NCBI GenBank assembly: GCA_902806575.1
Contig: CADCXD010000011.1
Location: 1,922,001 to 1,986,000 of the forward strand
Direction of reading: 5' to 3'
From: Jackrogersella multiformis
Taxonomy: Eukaryota > Ascomycota > Sordariomycetes > Xylariales > Hypoxylaceae
DNA: 64,000 nucleotides
Shown here: positions 46,813 through 58,162 of the stretch, piece by piece
How the letters are laid out: every line of letters begins with the position of its first letter
Position numbering within the stretch: position 1 is the stretch's first letter
Notes under the pieces: generated by a model
Databases searched by the model: none
What the model saw: the letters and a program-made list of their open reading frames with translations, nothing else
What the model was told of the DNA's origin: nothing
Program-made: the position numbers and the translations under genes

Positions 46813-47305
46813 AGCAGGTAATTGCCTACATTCGGTAGAATGCGTCAGCTGGAGCCCCATAGGTTTGCTTACATTAGCAGCCTTAATAGCAAACGTGATC
46901 AAGTGGAAGGACCAATCCTCTTTTTTTATTAATATCATTCTGCCTTTTATGTCTTTTCGCTTAGGTATTTCCAAACTTCCAAACCATCATAAACATAAAC
47001 CTCACACTCCCGGAATCCCCTAAATCTCATGTTTCTATCACGTGCACGTGCCCCGACCCCAACCCCGGCCCGTTCCCCAGTCTGCCCAGTCTGCCCAGCC
47101 AGCCAGCGATGATCGCTTCGCTTTCTGAGATCGGCTCGCATCAGCATGCTGGATACCAACGTGCTTCTGGTTGATTTAGATCGCCAATCTTTTTGATACC
47201 TCACTTTCTAGGGCTGCCTAGCTGCGCAGGTGCGGCGGGAAACAGAGGATCTCGTGTGTCCCCTGACGGGATACATTTATTTCCCCTGATGATAATGACG
47301 ATGCC

Positions 47306-47351
47306 TACCTACCTAGGTAGTGTACCTACTAATAGGTACCTAGGTAGGTTT
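47306..47351. repeat. TACCTAGGTA motif cluster
   Basis: CTACCTACCTAGGTAG, then ACCTACTAATAGGTAC and CTAGGTAGG. These are overlapping palindromic copies of the window-wide motif. Confidence 0.7.
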
Positions 47352-47589
47352 ACAATGATAAAGATTGATCCAACAAACACAAGCGTGACCCCCAAACCCC
47401 CCGTGTGAGCAAAATGTGCATTGGGCCATTAGCAGGCCACGTCGATCTCAGAGTCTAGACCAGTCTGGATCACAAAGAGGCGCGAGTCCGGCGACTCGTT
47501 GGTGTGTCCGTTACGCAAGTCACGAGCTCGGAATGCCGCTCTTTTTCACCTCCGAGCTTATTTGCTGACCGACGAGGAGGGATCGTCGA

Positions 47590-47645
47590 TCTACCTGTGT
47601 GGTCTACCTGTGCAGGTCTACCTGTGTAGGTACACCTGTGAGGTA
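47590..47645. repeat. CTACCTGTGNNGGT minisatellite
   Basis: Four tandem units of 13-14 bp: CTACCTGTGTGGT, CTACCTGTGCAGGT, CTACCTGTGTAGGT and ACACCTGTGAGGT, running into TAGG steps. It is intergenic. Confidence 0.75.
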
Positions 47646-48526
47646 GGTAGGCACTACCTATTACGTCGGCTTATTGTCGGGGAGGCTTTTCGGTTGGCTT
47701 TCTCGTTAAGGACTTGTGATATGATGTGTGCGTCTGTCCTAATCAGGCAGTCAGGCCATTGAACATTCGAGCTAGTATCTCCGCGGAGACTGGAGGGTCT
47801 CTCTCGGATACTATGATATGTATACCTAGTATGTACGTACATACAACCTACAATCCTCTTTTGCGCCGCCGAGGCTCTTGTGATCCTGGAACAACATTCG
47901 TTTTAAACTTCATTTCGGATTTTCGTCTCATTCTACTACTACTACCTACCTACATCGTGGCCCACCAGGTAGGTAAGGTTTTCTCTCCCTATTCCCTCAT
48001 AACCTTGGAACCTCCTTACTTTTCAACCTTATAGTAGATTATCCATGTCTATTAAAAGCCTAAGTTAACTCGACAAGCATCGCATTTGGAAGTGTATGCA
48101 TACCTAGGTAGCTAGGTACACTAGGCTTTGTTATCTGTCAATATGAGAAAATTTCAGTTTCGCGTTTCTCAAGCTACTATTATATTCTCCTAGATTCTAT
48201 GAATAGTAAGGTGTTGGTTTACAGATATATCACAATTGAATTATCTAGCATCTTCATTGCCAAGCCGAAAAAGTACTAGGTACTTAGGGAGGTAGCCATT
48301 TGCTTTAATTTTCTCTCTTTATACCGTGAGGCTCTGCGGTCCAGCTATTATCGCTTCATCCATACCATTTACCATTTCACAATAGGCAAAAGGGGCATCA
48401 ATTTGTTTGCCTCATAGAAAGGTGAGAATGCCTCCGCTCGCACCAGCTGGGGGCGCAGTTAAAAGCTTGACTTCGTCATAGTAATGCTTCTTCACAAATA
48501 TAAATGATCGTCCATCACAGAGTACC

Positions 48527-48598
48527 ATGGATAGAATCATCGACGTCGTACTCGAAAAAGATATCTATTTGTCAATTGGGGGTCGCAACGGAGTGGTA
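48527..48598 (+). other. Possible isolated first exon (low confidence)
   Basis: An ATG in a good context (GTACCATGGA) opens MDRIIDVVLEKDIYLSIGGR and three more residues, directly followed by a consensus GTAAGT donor. No partner exon with a matching phase and sensible protein is obvious downstream. It could be a gene relic or chance. Confidence 0.2.
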
Positions 48599-49354
48599 AG
48601 TTATTCAAGTTCGACCCCTATCTTGGGTATTGGGGGCGGTTTGGGAGTTCATCAAAATGGAACGGATCTGCCACCAAGATCCGAAAGGGATAGGTATCTA
48701 GGGGCACAAGCCAATGAGAATCCCGGTTGCTAGACGCATATCCCGACCAGCGCCTCGCACAACCATTGGCTCGTCTAGCATATGGTTGGTGATGTTGCCG
48801 ACCAATCTCATAACGGCATACCATCCTCGCCCAGAGGTGAATCGGGGCGTAGCGCCCACTCCCGTACCACCAGCTGGCGCTTACAACACCTCGACGTCGC
48901 TTTACCACGCTTTCACTGGCCTTTATTGGTTCTACATGCATATCACCTTGCAACCCTTGTGATTGACCTGCAGCCACCCTTCCGGCTGCCATCTGGCTGT
49001 TGGCGCCCACCTCCATTAAAAATGACCGACCCGACCGCCAACTCCCTCTTAACCTCGATCTCCTTCGTGAGTTTCGACGTAAAAGCTTTAAATCCTTCCC
49101 CGCCGAGATCAAGATCCAATTCCAATTCCCACGACAACAATCGCCATCGTAGGCGTCCCAATGTGAAGTACTAGTCGGTTTGCTGGCTTCCAGCGACGTG
49201 GTACCAGCCAGCTTAAAGGGAAGCAAAGGAAAATAAGGGAAAACCGCGCATTTAGCCGACTTCTGCGATCTAGGCGACTTCATCGGCATCTAGGAAGCCT
49301 AAACGCTCTTAGCTCCGCAGTCGAGAGATCCTTCGTGGCGCGGGTTGTTTCACC

Positions 49355-50256
49355 ATGGCCTATAAACTTTTGCGCCGGCAATGGAGGTCGACGAGGGCCA
49401 TGTACTATACCATGATAGCGGAGCTGTTGGGGACCGTAGGGGTGTTGGTCATGTTCGGCATCGCTCAGCCAGATCTATACCGGACCAAGCTATGGCGGGC
49501 CGGCCACGAGCTCGGCTTCAACTCGAGCCCGAGCGTCATCCTCTGGGCATACGCCAACTACGAGCCAATGCCAACCATACCGTTCGTGTGGTCGCAGACG
49601 TGCGTGATAACACGGCTCTGTTCTATCCATCCTAGCAGAAGGTTAACAGCTCGTGTAGGATAACTAATTTCAATGTCGCCATATCTGTTCTAAGTCTATT
49701 CCTCCTCCTTACGAAACTCATCGCATTCATCATGCACGTCTGGTTCCCAATTATCGCGATGGTCATCAATGTCTCACTCATAGCACTATACGTGACGAGT
49801 ATCGCCGGCCAGGCGGGTCCAGATTATCTCGATCCGGATCGCCCAAGCCGCGTGGCCTGGTACGTTGCTAAGCCCTGCGACGTAGCGGCAAACCTGAGCG
49901 TGCAAGGCTCTTGCCGCATGGCGAAAGGCGCTTTCGCCGTTGCGTGTATCATGCTGTAAGCTAAGACTGGTGTACCTTTTTTTGCCCTAGGAATGCCATC
50001 AACTGACTGTCGTAAAAGTGGCGTCTACGCTGTTAATATGGGTCTGAACATTTGGGCCATGCTGCCAACCGAGGCCGATAAGACGGATTATGTGGAGGAT
50101 GACGAGTCTTCGCCGGCTGCCTTGAAGGGGGGCAGCGAATGGGAGATGCACGGTATCCCGCAGACGCCGAGGACAGGCACCGTGCCGTATACGCCACGGA
50201 CGATGGCTTTTAACACGCTCGAGAGGAAGCTCCCTCTACGATCTCAATACTCATGA
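49355..50256 (+). CDS. Four-helix integral membrane protein (uncharacterised fungal family), 259 aa, three exons
   Basis: Exons are 49355-49599, 49659-49955 and 50019-50256. Introns start GTGCGT (ends GTGTAG) and GTAAGC (ends AAAAG, preceded by an ACTGAC branch-like site). The spliced frame is 780 nt and closes. The ATG is in CACCATGGC. Four hydrophobic helices lie at residues about 16-38 (MYYTMIAELLGTVGVLVMFG), 85-107 (FNVAISVLSLFLLLTKLIAF), 108-132 and 170-197. The first outer loop carries the motif GIAQPDLYRTKLW and PFVWSQT. The second loop has two Cys (KPCDVA, GSCRMAKG), which could form a disulfide. The cytosolic tail has WEMHGIPQTPRTG. I recall similar MARVEL-like four-span proteins in Sordariomycetes without a known function. 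It converges on the GH79 gene. Confidence 0.82.
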
Positions 50257-51223
50257 GGAATTTCACTCTGTCTATAAGGATAGGAGTGCGCTCTAATGGA
50301 CGCGGGATAACCCCACCGCGCTCGAATAAATGGCGGGCTTGTCATCTTGCTCTGGAAGCAAATATCTAGCGATAGGGATACTATACCCATGAAGTCCGCG
50401 GCTGCTGGAAAGGGGACGGAGAGGCTATGGCTCTGTTCTTATAGGAATAGAGACAGTAATGAGAGGATACGATATGGCTTGGATATGCGAGTCCAAGGCA
50501 AGGGTTAAGGGTGTTACGATCTTCTTAGGCTGCCGTCGAAGCAGGTTTGATACCATGGGTGTGAAGGAAAGAGAAGAAAAGCCCTCTTCTTTTTTCTTAG
50601 ATACAGTGTACACTATATACCCCCTGCAGAATCCTCCGAGATTCTTTCTTCTTGTCGATGTAGAGGGGTTTTTGCTATTACGAAAATTCCAACGTCCATC
50701 GTCATCGAGCTGCTCTGTGGCTCCTGTGAACCCCGACGATGTGTGTGTTTTTATATCTCATAGAGCAGCTTTTGGTACACCCTGCTGCAACGCTGCGACT
50801 ACTGCAACTACTACTACGTAGTGGCCGTGGCCTTCGGACGTTACATCCCGCGATGATGTCAAGCGAGATGGCACATGGAACGCGGGACATGCAGGTCGAC
50901 GTATGGAGCACTCGTCAAGACATACATGCTAAATGCCCGGTGGATTACGTCGTATCTGGATCATGGGGTTCGCTCGCAGCCAAGATGCCATTCGGCCAAA
51001 TAGGGTTAGGGTTTTTTCTTTTCTCGGTATTGTCGTTGTTGCTGTCTGCGAGACTGCAGATGTGTCATTGCTACTGCTCTCGTCTCTTAACCCCTATTCT
51101 CGTTATATGTTATGTGTGTAGGTAGCATTCCATGATGAACGGATATATGTATTCATATTCACACACGTACTTTCACCATCCATCTCCACATCACCATCAT
51201 CAACCGATTAGTCAGTCAGTCCG
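50257..51223. other. Intergenic between convergent membrane-protein and GH79 genes
   Basis: Two 3' flanks. Open frames at 50.46-51.13 kb are unspliced, overlap on both strands and show no motif. A CATC/CACCAT-rich stretch lies at 51175-51200. No gene is supported. Confidence 0.5.
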
Positions 51224-52934
51224 TCAATCCAACCCCGTCCCGAAATCCAAAACCACCACCTCGGAATCCGGCACGTCCACCTCGACCGCCCCATCCCGCA
51301 CCCTCGCCACCTCCCCGACCGTCACATTACCAAGGCGCACAGGCCTGCCGCGCGCGAGCTCATACTCGTAGCTCCAGCCATCCCACGTGACGCCCGCGAC
51401 GGCATCGCTGCCGTTGGCGCGGAGCCGCCTCACTGTCGCCGTCTCGCCCACCCCGGCGAAGCGGTACGTGAGCGCGGGGCGCGGCGCCGGGTTCAGCGCC
51501 GGCCCGCCGGTCCCGTTGGCCGTGTAGTTGTACGCGCGCAGGTTCAGCACCAGGATGCGCGCCAGCGCGCCGCTCGCCGCGTACGCCGCATACGCGACGT
51601 CGGTCTCTACATCCACGCCGTCGCCTACGAGCGGCACCTGCGCGACGCCCGTGCCGGGCGCAGACCCCAGGAACGCGGCCGCGGCCACGTTGCCATAGTA
51701 CGGGGCCTTGGTGCCGACGGTAGTTTTAGCCGTCGCGACTGGCTGCCACGCGGCGTACCGGAAGTCCGTGCCCATGTGGAAGTGCAGGCGGCCGATACCG
51801 CCGGCGGCGGCGGCGCACAGACTGAAGTCCACGGCCCACAGCGCGGCGCCGAAGGTGTTGGAGAGCCCCGGCCGCCCTTGATGGTACAGCGAGTTGGTCT
51901 CGCCGAGGACGTACGGGACGCCCGGCTGCGCCGCCGCGTTCTCGGCCGCGTGCGCGGCGATGCTGAGGCCCGTGCGGGTGTGGTTCATGAGCGTGCCTTG
52001 CAGCGTGACGCCCAGGCTCTCGGCGCCGGATATGTAGCTGTTTGGGTGTGAGTTTTGGTCAGTAGTGCTAGGACCTAGAGTATAAGGGGCGGGGGGTGTA
52101 CTTGTGTGAAGAGAAGAGCGCGATATTCTTGTCCTCGTCGAGGCCGTCGGCCCAGGCGCGAGGCGCCTTTAGGTGGTTGCCAGTGCCGGCGAACGAAGGC
52201 GCCAAGAACCCATACGCATCATTGCCGAGCTCCGGACAGCTCTCCTCGAAGACGCGCCTGATGGCTCGCGTGCCGTTCAGCCATTCCGCCACGTACTCGG
52301 ACTCGTTCCAGGCGGACGGCCTGACCGCGCCCGCGAAGAGGTCGGGCTCGTTCCCGTACTCCCACAGGTACAGCTTGTCGGAGCCGAGGGCCTTGCAAGC
52401 CAGCGCGGCGGTCTGCAGGAGCGTGTCCCACTGCCTGGCGTCGTGGTTCCCGCCCATGTTGAAGCCGTGCGAGAACTTGACGCCGGGCCAGGTGCCGTAC
52501 GATTCGAAGTACGCAGACCCGATTTCGATGATTGTTGGATAGTCCGCGGTCCGGGAGAGGTTGTACGTGCCGTTGATGCCTACGGTTAGCTCGGAGTTGA
52601 ATATGGCGTAGTCTTGGGTGTTTCCTCCAACCCGTATATACGGCTTGGTTCCAGCGAGGGCGCCAAGGTTATCTAGCAGGTTATTGGAGAACTCGTTGGG
52701 GTTGGACTTGTTGCCTGGTCATATTAGATATATACTATAGCTAAAATGGTTATTGTATGGATGGTAAACCTCACCCGCGAAATCAGGAAACGACGAGAAT
52801 TCGATTGAGTAGTTGATGAAGCTATCTAAGGGCGTGCTGACATTCGCGGAATTCCCTATGTTACCAATGGCATGCACCATAGGCTTCGCCATGACAAGAC
52901 TAGTTTGTCCTAGGAGGACTATAAGACGATACAT
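51224..52934 (-). CDS. Secreted glycoside hydrolase family 79 (beta-glucuronidase-type), 528 aa, three exons
   Basis: GH79 retaining enzymes remove glucuronic acid or 4-O-methyl-glucuronic acid from plant arabinogalactan or fungal glucuronides. Exons in coding order are 52775-52934, 52102-52714 and 51224-52037. Donors are GTGAGG and GTACAC; acceptors are GACCAG and AAACAG. The spliced frame is 1587 nt and closes. ATG 52934 opens a 16-residue hydrophobic signal peptide (MYRLIVLLGQTSLVMA); a longer reading upstream would need a GTG. The catalytic acid/base Glu sits in LWEYGNEPDLF and the nucleophile Glu in VLGETNSLY, the expected GH79 order. Other family marks are YIRVGGNTQDYA and FSSHNY, formed across intron 2. 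The C-terminal beta-domain ends DSEVVVLDF. Many N-glycosylation sites are present (NGTYNLS, NESE, NHT). Exon 3 is extremely GC-rich at third positions compared with exon 1. Confidence 0.9.
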
Positions 52935-54446
52935 GCTAATGATAATGATAATGACTGCATATAAGATCTTCACTTTCAGGGGTTATTGATGTCGTCGTGC
53001 AACTAAAATTGCGAGCTGTACTCCGAGGTGCCTTATGCGCACATAATAAGAGTATGCCGAGTAACTGAACCGCCCCCTCAAGGCTCTCTTCTCGTATTCC
53101 GTTTCAAGGTTACTAGGAAGTGAGCTTTTCTTTATTATTATTGAGAAGGTTCCTAGTTAATATATAACTTAAGGTTGCTCTTGAATTCTACGCCGGAAAT
53201 ACGATATGTAGGTACCTAGGTAGGTATTGCCCGGAGGACATGAGAACAAGCTCATGGTCAAGAACCAATGGCGGTTTCTTTACTTGCCAAGAGACTGGTG
53301 GAATATATTTACCGACCCCATCCAGGATCGACATAAGTTTACTTGACAAGCTGCCTTATTTGGATGGAAATTGACTTGGAGCTCAGTCCTCCCCGGACTA
53401 TATCTCATAGAGATGCGGGGGATGCATAGGAATATATGGTTGCATTCCGAGGTATGCCAGACCTATTTCCTAGGTCACCATGTGTGGATTATAACCCATT
53501 TATTCCATATATTTTTTGTCTGGTGAGGTCAAGCAGTCTCCACCCTCGAGGCTTATGTTAAGTTAGATGGCATAGAGAGCAGATGGTTTGGGGTTTACCT
53601 TTAGTTAAGTAGGTACATATGTAAATCAATATATGTTTAAGCCTTTAGGTTATTCTAGTTAGAAGGCATAGGTAAGCCATGGAACCAAGCTGTTTAAACA
53701 GACAACCTGGAGAATATGTTAGCAGAGACATGGTGTAAGAGTGCCTACTTAGGTAGATAGGTATATAGAGGGTTATAGTAGTATCTGGCTACTTGCCGGC
53801 ATAAATCAAGGTGGCAATTCCAACTTGAAGTCCCATCGAACGTACATTACACTTGAAGACTAAGTAAGGTCTGAGTTATTTAGGTAACTTCCCGAGAGGA
53901 ATATTTGCCTAACATGATTTTTATTTTATTTTTTAAGTCAAGTAACGTAAATACCTTCACTCCGAGACTCGCAATTAGATGAACTGATGCTCGTGAAGAA
54001 AGTTTTAGAACGTGATCCTAAGGGGTTAGGACTATTAAGACTGTAGAAACCTCAGGATGGACCTACTTGTTTAGGACAGCTATCTTTAGGTACTTAACCG
54101 CTAAGGTTAAGCCTCTTACCGTTATGGCCATAGGTACCCCACAGCGAGGTCTCAGTGCCCCTCAGCCCCTCTAAAACGACCGATGTCGTCAATCTTATCA
54201 AGCCGACGTCACCTATTCCTAGGTCTAGGTATGTACCTATCTATACATGAGGTACCTATTCCATTATCATAGATGTCACCACAACTGGGTCCTGACAACT
54301 CTAAGAAGTTGATGTCCATTGAATTTTCCCCATAGTACCTAACCTACCATATTGTCTACATAGCATTGAGTTGTACTCCACTAGTTTAAGTCTATAATTA
54401 AGTAATACACATCCCTTTACCCACCAGACCCTCTATATCTTTCACA
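52935..54446. other. Shared upstream region of GH79 (-) and SSADH (+)
   Basis: About 1.5 kb of AT-rich divergent promoter DNA. A TAGGTACCTAGGTAGGTA copy lies near 53210-53226. No open frame of interest and no gene seen. Confidence 0.5.
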
Positions 54447-56124
54447 ATGAGTCTCTTAAGGAGCATACAGAGGACTGTGACTTCTACATCGCGATTTTCT
54501 GTGAGATCAAACTTTCAAAGAACAAACCTTCCGCTCGTCATGGCGCGTTCAGCATCTAGCAGAGCACCAAAGGTAAGCCCCTGGTAGATAACCCTCAATT
54601 TAGCTACTTAACACATTTATACTCACTTTACCACTACTACTATTATAGCTCAACGACCCCTCCCTCTTCAAGACGGATGTCTGCTACGTAAATGGAGAAT
54701 GGGTAAAAGCTGCGTCAGGTAAGACCTTTAAGGTCTACGACCCTGCCACGGGTGAACTCGTCGGAACTTCTCCCGAGTTCACCGGCAAGGACACCGAGAA
54801 TGCTATCGCTGCAGCCGCCGCCGCGTTCCCAAGCTTCCGGACGAAAACCGGTCGCGAGAAGGCCAGATTGCTTCGCAAGTGGTACGATCTGATGATAGAG
54901 AACGCGGAAGACCTCGCCAAATTGATCACGTGGGAGAACGGGAAACCGCTGGCGGACGCGAGGGGAGAGGTGAACTATGCTGCTGGTTTCTTCGAGTGGT
55001 TCAGCGAGGAGGCACCAAGGATATACGGCGATTCGATACCAGCTACGGTATCGGCCAACAGGGTCATAACCATCAAGCAGCCTGTTGGTGTTTGCGGGTT
55101 AATCACGCCGTGGAATTTCCCTGCCGCCATGGTCACGCGAAAGCTTGGTCCCGCCCTAGCTGCTGGCTGCACCGTTGTTGTTAAGACGCCGGGCGAGACG
55201 CCGTTTACGGCTCTAGCTTTAGCCGAGCTAGCACACCGGGCTGGAATTCCGAAAGGTGTTGTTAACTTCGTGACAACCCTAGAAAATACACCCGAGGTCG
55301 GAAAGACGTTGGCGACTCATCCCACCGTACGGAAAATATCGTTTACCGGATCAACAGGCGTGGGCAGGCTCCTTATGAGCCAAGCGTCTCCAACTTTGAA
55401 GATCCTGTCTATGGAGTTGGGAGGAAATGCGCCATTCATTGTGTTTGACGATGCCGACGTCGACGCAGCTGTTACGGGTGCGATCGCTTCTAAATTCCGC
55501 TCGTCTGGACAGACTTGTGTGTGCGCAAACAGGTTATACATCCAAAAGGGTATCTACGACGAGTTTGCAAAGAAGTTCGCCGAGAAGGTCAAGGGGTTCA
55601 AGGTTGGCAACGGATTTGACGAGGGTATCACCCACGGACCTCTGATTCACGACCGGGCCATCTCGAAAGTAGAAGCCCACATTAAGGACGCCGAAGAGAA
55701 GGGCGGCAAGGTTGTTATTGGCGGGCAAAAGATGCCGGAGCTAGGTGCCAACTTCCATCAACCTACCGTTATCACGGGCATGACGAAGGACATGGCTATT
55801 GCTGGCGAGGAGACCTTTGGGCCCGTGGCTGCTCTGTTCCCCTTCGCAACGGAACAGGAGGTCGTAGATCTAGCCAACTCGGCCGAGGTCGGTCTGGCAG
55901 GTTATTTCTTCTCTCGAGACCTGGAGCGGATCACGAGAGTGGCTGAAGCTCTGGAAGTGGGAATGGTGGGTATTAACACTGGTCTAATCTCCGACACTGC
56001 CTCGCCGTTTGGTGGTGTGAAGCAATCCGGATTCGGAAGGGAAGGATCGAAGTATGGCATTGACGAATACTTGAACATCAAGACGATCACTTGGGGAGGA
56101 ATGGACAAGCCGCTGCAAAGTTGA
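54447..56124 (+). CDS. Succinate-semialdehyde dehydrogenase, mitochondrial type, 533 aa, two exons
   Basis: Oxidises succinate semialdehyde to succinate with NAD(P)+, the last step of the GABA shunt (yeast UGA2, bacterial GabD). Exons are 54447-54572 and 54649-56124. The intron starts GTAAGC and ends TTATAG. The first 36 residues (MSLLRSIQRTVTSTSRFSVR and on) are rich in Arg/Ser and lack acids, a typical mitochondrial presequence; a second ATG at codon 32 could give a cytosolic form. Family motifs: ITPWNFPAAM, SFTGSTGVGRLL (Rossmann cofactor loop), the general base Glu in SMELGGNAPF (near residue 298), the catalytic Cys in GQTCVCANR (near 330) with a second Cys two residues on, as in redox-regulated SSADH, and ETFGPVA. 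KTPGETPF replaces the more usual KPxxxTP stretch. The length fits SSADH plus presequence. Confidence 0.94.
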
Positions 56125-56552
56125 AGATCTCTTCGATATGATTTAGAATGACGGCGTTAATGAGTAGAAAAGGAAATTGAAGGATTTTATTTATATTGAT
56201 TTGCATTTAACATTAATTAAATCCAGGAAACATCAGATTTACATATAGATAACCATGAAATTATTATGCTCTAGGGTGTTGAAGTCCTTGATGGTGACCT
56301 TGGATGTGTGGTCCTAGAAAGTGAAAGTAGAGCTTAGCTGTAATTGCATAATATCATATAATATCATAAACGGTATGTTCCACATGAACCCCCCAATGGC
56401 TTAAATGCATAAACCTAAAAATCGCAACACCGCAAAAGCTTCGGAGAATATCTCGAATTTTTCTAGGACCTCTAGGTAATTACTAGAGCACCTACCTAGG
56501 TACCTCCTAACTCTCAATAACCAAACCACCACAACCGAACACCCCTCCCCTG
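56125..56552. other. Intergenic, SSADH to polyQ/RGG gene
   Basis: AT-rich 3' flank, then upstream sequence with one CTACCTAGGTACC motif near 56490. No gene is seen. Confidence 0.5.
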
Positions 56553-56875
56553 ATGATTCGGAATCCAATACACTCGGTCGTCGGCCGAGGCGCGAGGCCA
56601 GACCTCAGCCGCGTCGCGGACGGCATCGCAGCCTCCCTGCGGCAATTCTCCGTATCCGCGCGACGGTGCGCACCACCCGACAATGACGACAGAAACGACA
56701 GAAACGACACATACGACCCGAGAAAGGCTACCGGCCGCCAGCGAACCGCGGCCGCCGTCGACGAGTTGATCTCCACCGTCGAAGGCGCTTTGGCCGAGCC
56801 CCTCGATCCCAGGTCGGGCTACCGGCCTCAACAGCAACAGCGACAGCAGCAGCAGCAGCAACAACAGCCACAGCG

Positions 56876-56907
<32 letters not shown>

Positions 56908-57860
56908 CGACGAGTCCAAGACCGACTTTCGGAGCACGAGCACCTAGTTCCGTCGAGATACCGCTTGGGGACGCTGGTTGGGAAATTACAAGCGAAAGAC
57001 CAAGACCACCCCTCGCTCGCACTGTTATTTCCGGCACCCCGAATATTATCAGAGGAGGTTTTCGCGGACGAGCACGAGGTGGTGGAATGTTTGTTCCAGG
57101 CAGTGGACCGCTTAGCCCAAGAGGTGGTTCATTTGATCACGGCTTACCACGAGGAAGAGGCCGCGGCCGCGGCCGTGGTGGTGGTGGTGGTGGTGGTTTC
57201 GACCGGGACGACCGACCGCGGCGAGCAAGAGGTGGGCGAGGACGTGGCCGGGACGACGGAGACCGACGCAGGGGCCGTGACGACGAGGAAGAGATCCTCC
57301 TAGACACCGACCCCAAGGTAAAGGCGTACCTAGAAGAACAAGAAACCGGCTCGACCGTCGCCTTCAACCCGTCCTTCTCGCTGGAATCGCTCGCGGGCTG
57401 GGGCCCCGCCATCGCTACGTCCGCCACGCCCTTCGCCCAGGGCGAGACCGTGCTGCGGCAGGCCCGAATCCTAGGCGGCGGCCAGCAGTTCCACCCCTCG
57501 CACCTGGTCGACCCGAACCAGATCCGGGCCTTGTACCGCGACGGCAACGGCGTGTTCGCGCCCACGGACGAGGACGCCAGGCTCTGGATGCAGGGCGTGC
57601 TGAAGAAGGTGGCCAAGGACCAGCCGTTCGAGGCGCCCGCCGAGATCAAGACCGCCGTCCTGGAGGATGCGCTGCTGGGCAAGTACGACGGCCCCAAGTA
57701 CGCCGACCCCAACGACACCATCGGCACACTGAAGAGCTACGGCCGGAGGGACGGCACGTGGAACGTCGCTGCGGAGAGGGGCATCGAGGACAAGGTTAGG
57801 AAATTGCTTAGGCTGCCTGCGAGGCCTGACAGTGCGCAGCAGCAGCTTAAGGCCGGATAG
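56553..57860 (+). CDS. Putative mitochondrial protein with polyQ and RGG-rich segments, 435 aa
   Basis: Single exon from ATG 56553 to TAG. The N-terminus has Arg residues, few acids and a RQFSVSARRC-type cleavage region, as in matrix presequences. After a short helical stretch (AAAVDELISTVEGAL) comes a Gln tract (about residues 92-118) from a CAG-rich repeat. It is followed by a short ordered block (VEIPLGDAGWEI), then a basic RGG/GRGRGRG region (about 170-240) expected to bind RNA. The C-terminal 190 residues look folded and conserved: DPKVKAYLEEQETG, LAGWGPAIATSATPFAQGET, NQIRALYRDGNGVF and DDTIGTL-like turns. The overall plan recalls a fungus-specific mitochondrial small-subunit ribosomal protein, but I cannot confirm one. 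It converges on the mitochondrial RRF gene. Confidence 0.8.
56829..56907 (+). repeat. CAG/CAA trinucleotide repeat (polyQ)
   Basis: Mixed CAG and CAA codons with a few CGA/CCA interruptions encode a Gln-rich tract inside the mitochondrial polyQ/RGG gene. Confidence 0.9.
57174..57197 (+). repeat. GGT repeat (polyGly)
   Basis: Eight GGT-like units encode a Gly run inside the RGG segment. Confidence 0.85.
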
Positions 57861-58162
57861 CTTTAGCTTGGAGGTTAGGACTACATCCGCCTCTACTCTA
57901 CGGGAATTTAGAAGCACGTCGTGTACAGGAAGAAGCTCTAGATACTAGCTCTAGGTCGGGTTTGTGCCATCACGAGACGAGACGCTTGTAACAATATATA
58001 GTCCAGTGTAGTGGATGTTTATACGATTACACGGATATACACATTTTCTGCCAGCTTTTCCGCTTTTCCATGTCACACCTTTTGATTTCTTTTCTTGCTA
58101 GCTCTGCGTGATTTGCACATCCTTTAGCTAGGTATTTAACCCCTAGATAGCTCGCCAGAGTA
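57861..58162. other. Intergenic between convergent polyQ/RGG and RRF genes
   Basis: Two 3' flanks facing each other in about 300 bp. No gene and no long repeat. Confidence 0.55.

Larger units (their letters stand above)
43746..49354. other. Gene-poor 5.6-kb interval between divergent genes
   Basis: Upstream region of the histidine kinase (-) on the left and of the membrane-protein gene (+) on the right. It contains a CT microsatellite (44064-44085), TACCTAGGTA clusters (46646-46812, 47306-47351) and a 13-14-bp minisatellite (47590-47645). Two low-confidence coding hints lie at its right end. One is a short ATG exon at 48527-48598 ending in GTAAGT. The other is a 223-codon minus-strand frame at 48618-49289 that overlaps it and has no recognisable motif. 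Another short ATG frame starts at 49021 (MTDPTANSLL). None can be joined into a believable gene by eye. Confidence 0.5.

Noticed and set aside
12846..51224. GH43 and GH79 as a carbohydrate-degradation cluster
   Set aside because: They lie 37 kb apart with unrelated housekeeping genes between them, and no transporter or regulator is nearby.
57137..57917. Long minus-strand frames opposite the polyQ/RGG gene
   Set aside because: They are produced by the GC-rich, repeat-rich coding strand; the plus-strand frame has the ATG, presequence and ordered domain.
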